Shown one piece after another: positions 62,867-64,000 of a stretch of 64,000 nucleotides of DNA. Each line of letters begins with the position of its first letter. Within the stretch, counting starts at the first letter, position 1. The DNA is from Heyndrickxia acidicola (lineage in GTDB: Bacteria > Bacillota > Bacilli > Bacillales > Bacillaceae_C), in NCBI RefSeq assembly GCF_001636425.1, contig NZ_KV440953.1, positions 3,778,001-3,842,000 of the forward strand, given 5' to 3'. The notes beneath the pieces were generated by a model. That model had not been told where the DNA came from. It saw only the letters and a program-made list of their open reading frames with translations, and did not search any database. Made by a program: the position numbers and the translations under genes.

Positions 62867-63028
62867 AGGATTACGTATAGAGTTTTGGACAGCAAAATTA
62901 ACTCGGTTACTTCCGTCACAAAGGATGGGCATTACCTAAGAGATACCAAGGAAGACGTAACCGATAAAATAGTAGAAGCGGTACTAGAAAGAAACCGGAA
63001 GGCTATGAAAGAGCTCGTATCGGTTTAA
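62867..63028 (+). pseudogene. Small ORF or fragment, about 47-54 residues
   Basis: Frame ending TAA at 63028 with LDSKINSVTSVTKDGHYLRD and TDKIVEAVLERNRKAMKELV, helical and charged. TTG 62885 is the only plausible start; an AAAAGGGGAG lies further upstream at 62844-62852, before an out-of-frame GTG. It may be a small phage-type gene with a frame error near its start. Confidence 0.35.
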
Positions 63029-63125
63029 TATAAATAAAAAAGCCAACGGACTAAGCCATTGACACCCATATCATTACGAGAAACATTATATCGTAGTTTA
63101 CGAACCCTTCACATAGAAGAGTTTT

Positions 63126-63272
63126 TTATTTATCTAAATCATCTTTTTTGGCATTATCTTTTAAAATCTCATTTCTTTCCTTTGCTAGTTTAAAGTATTT
63201 GAGAATAAAAGAAACAGCGGTAATAATGACAATAAGTAAAATTATCATGATGACGATTGGAAAAAAACGCAT
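63126..63272 (-). CDS. Small single-pass membrane protein, 48 residues
   Basis: ATG 63272 with AAGGGG 3-4 bases upstream and a second AAAAGGGG 12 bases upstream. The N-terminus is one long membrane helix (FFPIVIMIILLIVIITAVSF), followed by a charged cytoplasmic tail (KLAKERNEILKDNAKKDD). The helix plus basic-acidic tail resembles small regulatory or stress membrane peptides. No family assigned. An overlapping forward frame is an artefact of the hydrophobic codons. Confidence 0.55.
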   Translation of the reverse strand: MRFFPIVIMIILLIVIITAVSFILKYFKLAKERNEILKDNAKKDDLDK

Positions 63273-63331
63273 TCCCCTTAACCCCTTTTTCTTTAAATTT
63301 GTTCTTCTATTCTATCATTATTTAAAGGTAA

Positions 63332-63715
63332 AAACTTCTAAATATCAGTCGTTATTTTGGTAACTATTCTTACAAGGTTAAATACACAATATATGCAACT
63401 GCATATCCTGATTCTTCCTGTGGTTTAGTTACATATTATAATGTAGCAAAAGATGGGTTAAGAGAAACATCAACTTCTACAGCTGGAACATCTTATTTTT
63501 ATCCAACTTCAATTGATGCCAAAGCCGAACGTACAGACGCTAGAGCTGAAAAGGTAGGATATGATATAAATGGTCAGGGTGATTATGATGTCAAATATAT
63601 GCTTGGAGGTTATACTGCTTACTCTTACCATGTAACCATCATTAGCACAGTTTTATGGAACTTTGCAGGAACAACTGCCCAATCTGTAAATGAAAGTTAT
63701 ACGGTTGATAAATAA
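63332..63715 (+). pseudogene. 5'-truncated gene, 127 codons, possibly an exported protein
   Basis: The frame opens after TAA at 63329-63331 and has no usable start codon; the first Met is two thirds along. It reads NYSYKVKYTIYATAYPDSSC, TSTAGTSYFYPTSIDAKAER, YDINGQGDYDVKYMLGG and VNESYTVDK. It is rich in Thr, Ser and Tyr with beta-strand character, like a surface or secreted domain. A terminator follows, so the 3' end of a former gene is intact. Confidence 0.5.
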
Positions 63716-63726
63716 TAAAGATAGAG

Positions 63727-63752
63727 ACCCTTCTATTTTGGAGGGTTTTTAT
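63727..63752 (+). terminator. Terminator after the truncated gene
   Basis: ACCCTT pairs with GAGGGT (one G-U), then TTTTATTTT. Confidence 0.65.
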
Positions 63753-63820
63753 TTTGCGGTATTGACACTCTATTTTTTAAGCCCTTACGTTATATCCAAC
63801 TTAAAGAAGGAGGGTATAAC

Positions 63821-63961
63821 ATGATTAATATTTTAATAGCGGTACTACCAGATATCATAGTAACTGTAGTGCTGGCAGCCTGTTATGTGCTACCAATCAC
63901 TCACCTTGCTAAACGTAAAAAGTTAAAGGTGATATGTTCGTATGGTTCTCGATTCTATTGA
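63821..63961 (+). CDS. Very small membrane protein, 46 residues
   Basis: ATG 63821 has a perfect AAGGAGGG site 7 bases upstream. One membrane helix (LIAVLPDIIVTVVLAACYVL) is followed by a basic stretch HLAKRKKLK. The last dozen codons before TGA read in a frame overlapped by the next ORF; see that entry for a possible frameshift. Confidence 0.5.
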   Translation: MINILIAVLPDIIVTVVLAACYVLPITHLAKRKKLKVICSYGSRFY

Positions 63962-64000
63962 TTTCAGCGCTTAGCTTATTCCTAATCTATAACATTCTTT
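63934..64000 (+). CDS. Overlapping small membrane protein, cut by window end
   Basis: ATG 63934 with AAAGGTG 5 bases upstream. It reads MFVWFSILLISALSLFLIYN, one membrane helix, and runs off the window. It overlaps the previous ORF in another frame. It could be a translationally coupled partner, or the second helix of one two-helix protein split by a frameshift near the A-run at 63917-63926. Confidence 0.45.
   Translation, partial: MFVWFSILLISALSLFLIYNIL

Noticed and set aside
63148-63363. 71-codon forward frame
   Set aside because: It is the complement of the 48-residue membrane peptide gene, which has a proper binding site; this frame has none.

Overview
The window looks like chromosomal DNA of a low-GC, spore-forming Bacillaceae (Bacillus sensu lato). 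The reasons are strong AGGAGG-type ribosome binding sites, several TTG starts, a Tgl spore-coat transglutaminase, VanZ and LCP proteins, a xylA-xylB-xylT operon with divergent xylR (the layout known from Bacillus megaterium), and two families of GC-rich intergenic repeats of the kind common in Bacillus genomes. All family names come from reading motifs; no database search was run.

Left edge (1-9.0 kb): accessory and partly decayed. It holds a tyrosine recombinase running off the edge, a P-loop ATPase scrap, a 5'-truncated UDP-glucose dehydrogenase and a 5'-truncated serine hydrolase/SH3 gene. VanZ, an LCP cell-wall ligase, a LysR regulator and several small proteins follow. A lone 312-residue protein of unknown family (8023-8961) sits between terminators.

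9-25 kb: a four-gene operon of two tandem M20 amidohydrolases, a membrane transporter and an imidazolonepropionase-like amidohydrolase. GC-rich repeats, tgl, an isochorismatase-like hydrolase, a second LCP protein, small secreted proteins, a Nudix hydrolase and a 933-residue SH3-repeat glucosaminidase follow.

25-42 kb: sugar catabolism. A ROK regulator, a NagB-type deaminase, a ROK kinase and a GH4 glycosidase form one operon. An ABC sugar-binding protein is divergent from Gfo/Idh/MocA dehydrogenases and sugar isomerase/epimerase-type TIM barrels. Each of the two divergent promoters carries the same GAAACGTTTC operator. Next come a third M20 enzyme, a GPH sugar symporter, a DeoR regulator and an IolW-like dehydrogenase.

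42-62 kb: a secreted beta-helix protein with a structured leader, a HAD phosphatase, a carboxylesterase, the xyl operon with readable promoter, operator and cre, an aldo/keto reductase, and a DUF2653-like pair. Last is a LacI-debranching enzyme-ABC transporter cluster whose promoter region carries three copies of the GAAACGTTTC-type operator. The right edge (62.3-64 kb) is again gene debris and very small membrane-protein ORFs.

The main theme is plant-polysaccharide and amino-sugar scavenging plus cell-wall remodelling. The observations I find most worth following are the exact 21-bp phasing of unrelated intergenic tandem repeats at four separate loci, the shared operator core linking two distant sugar loci, and the unknown 312-residue protein.
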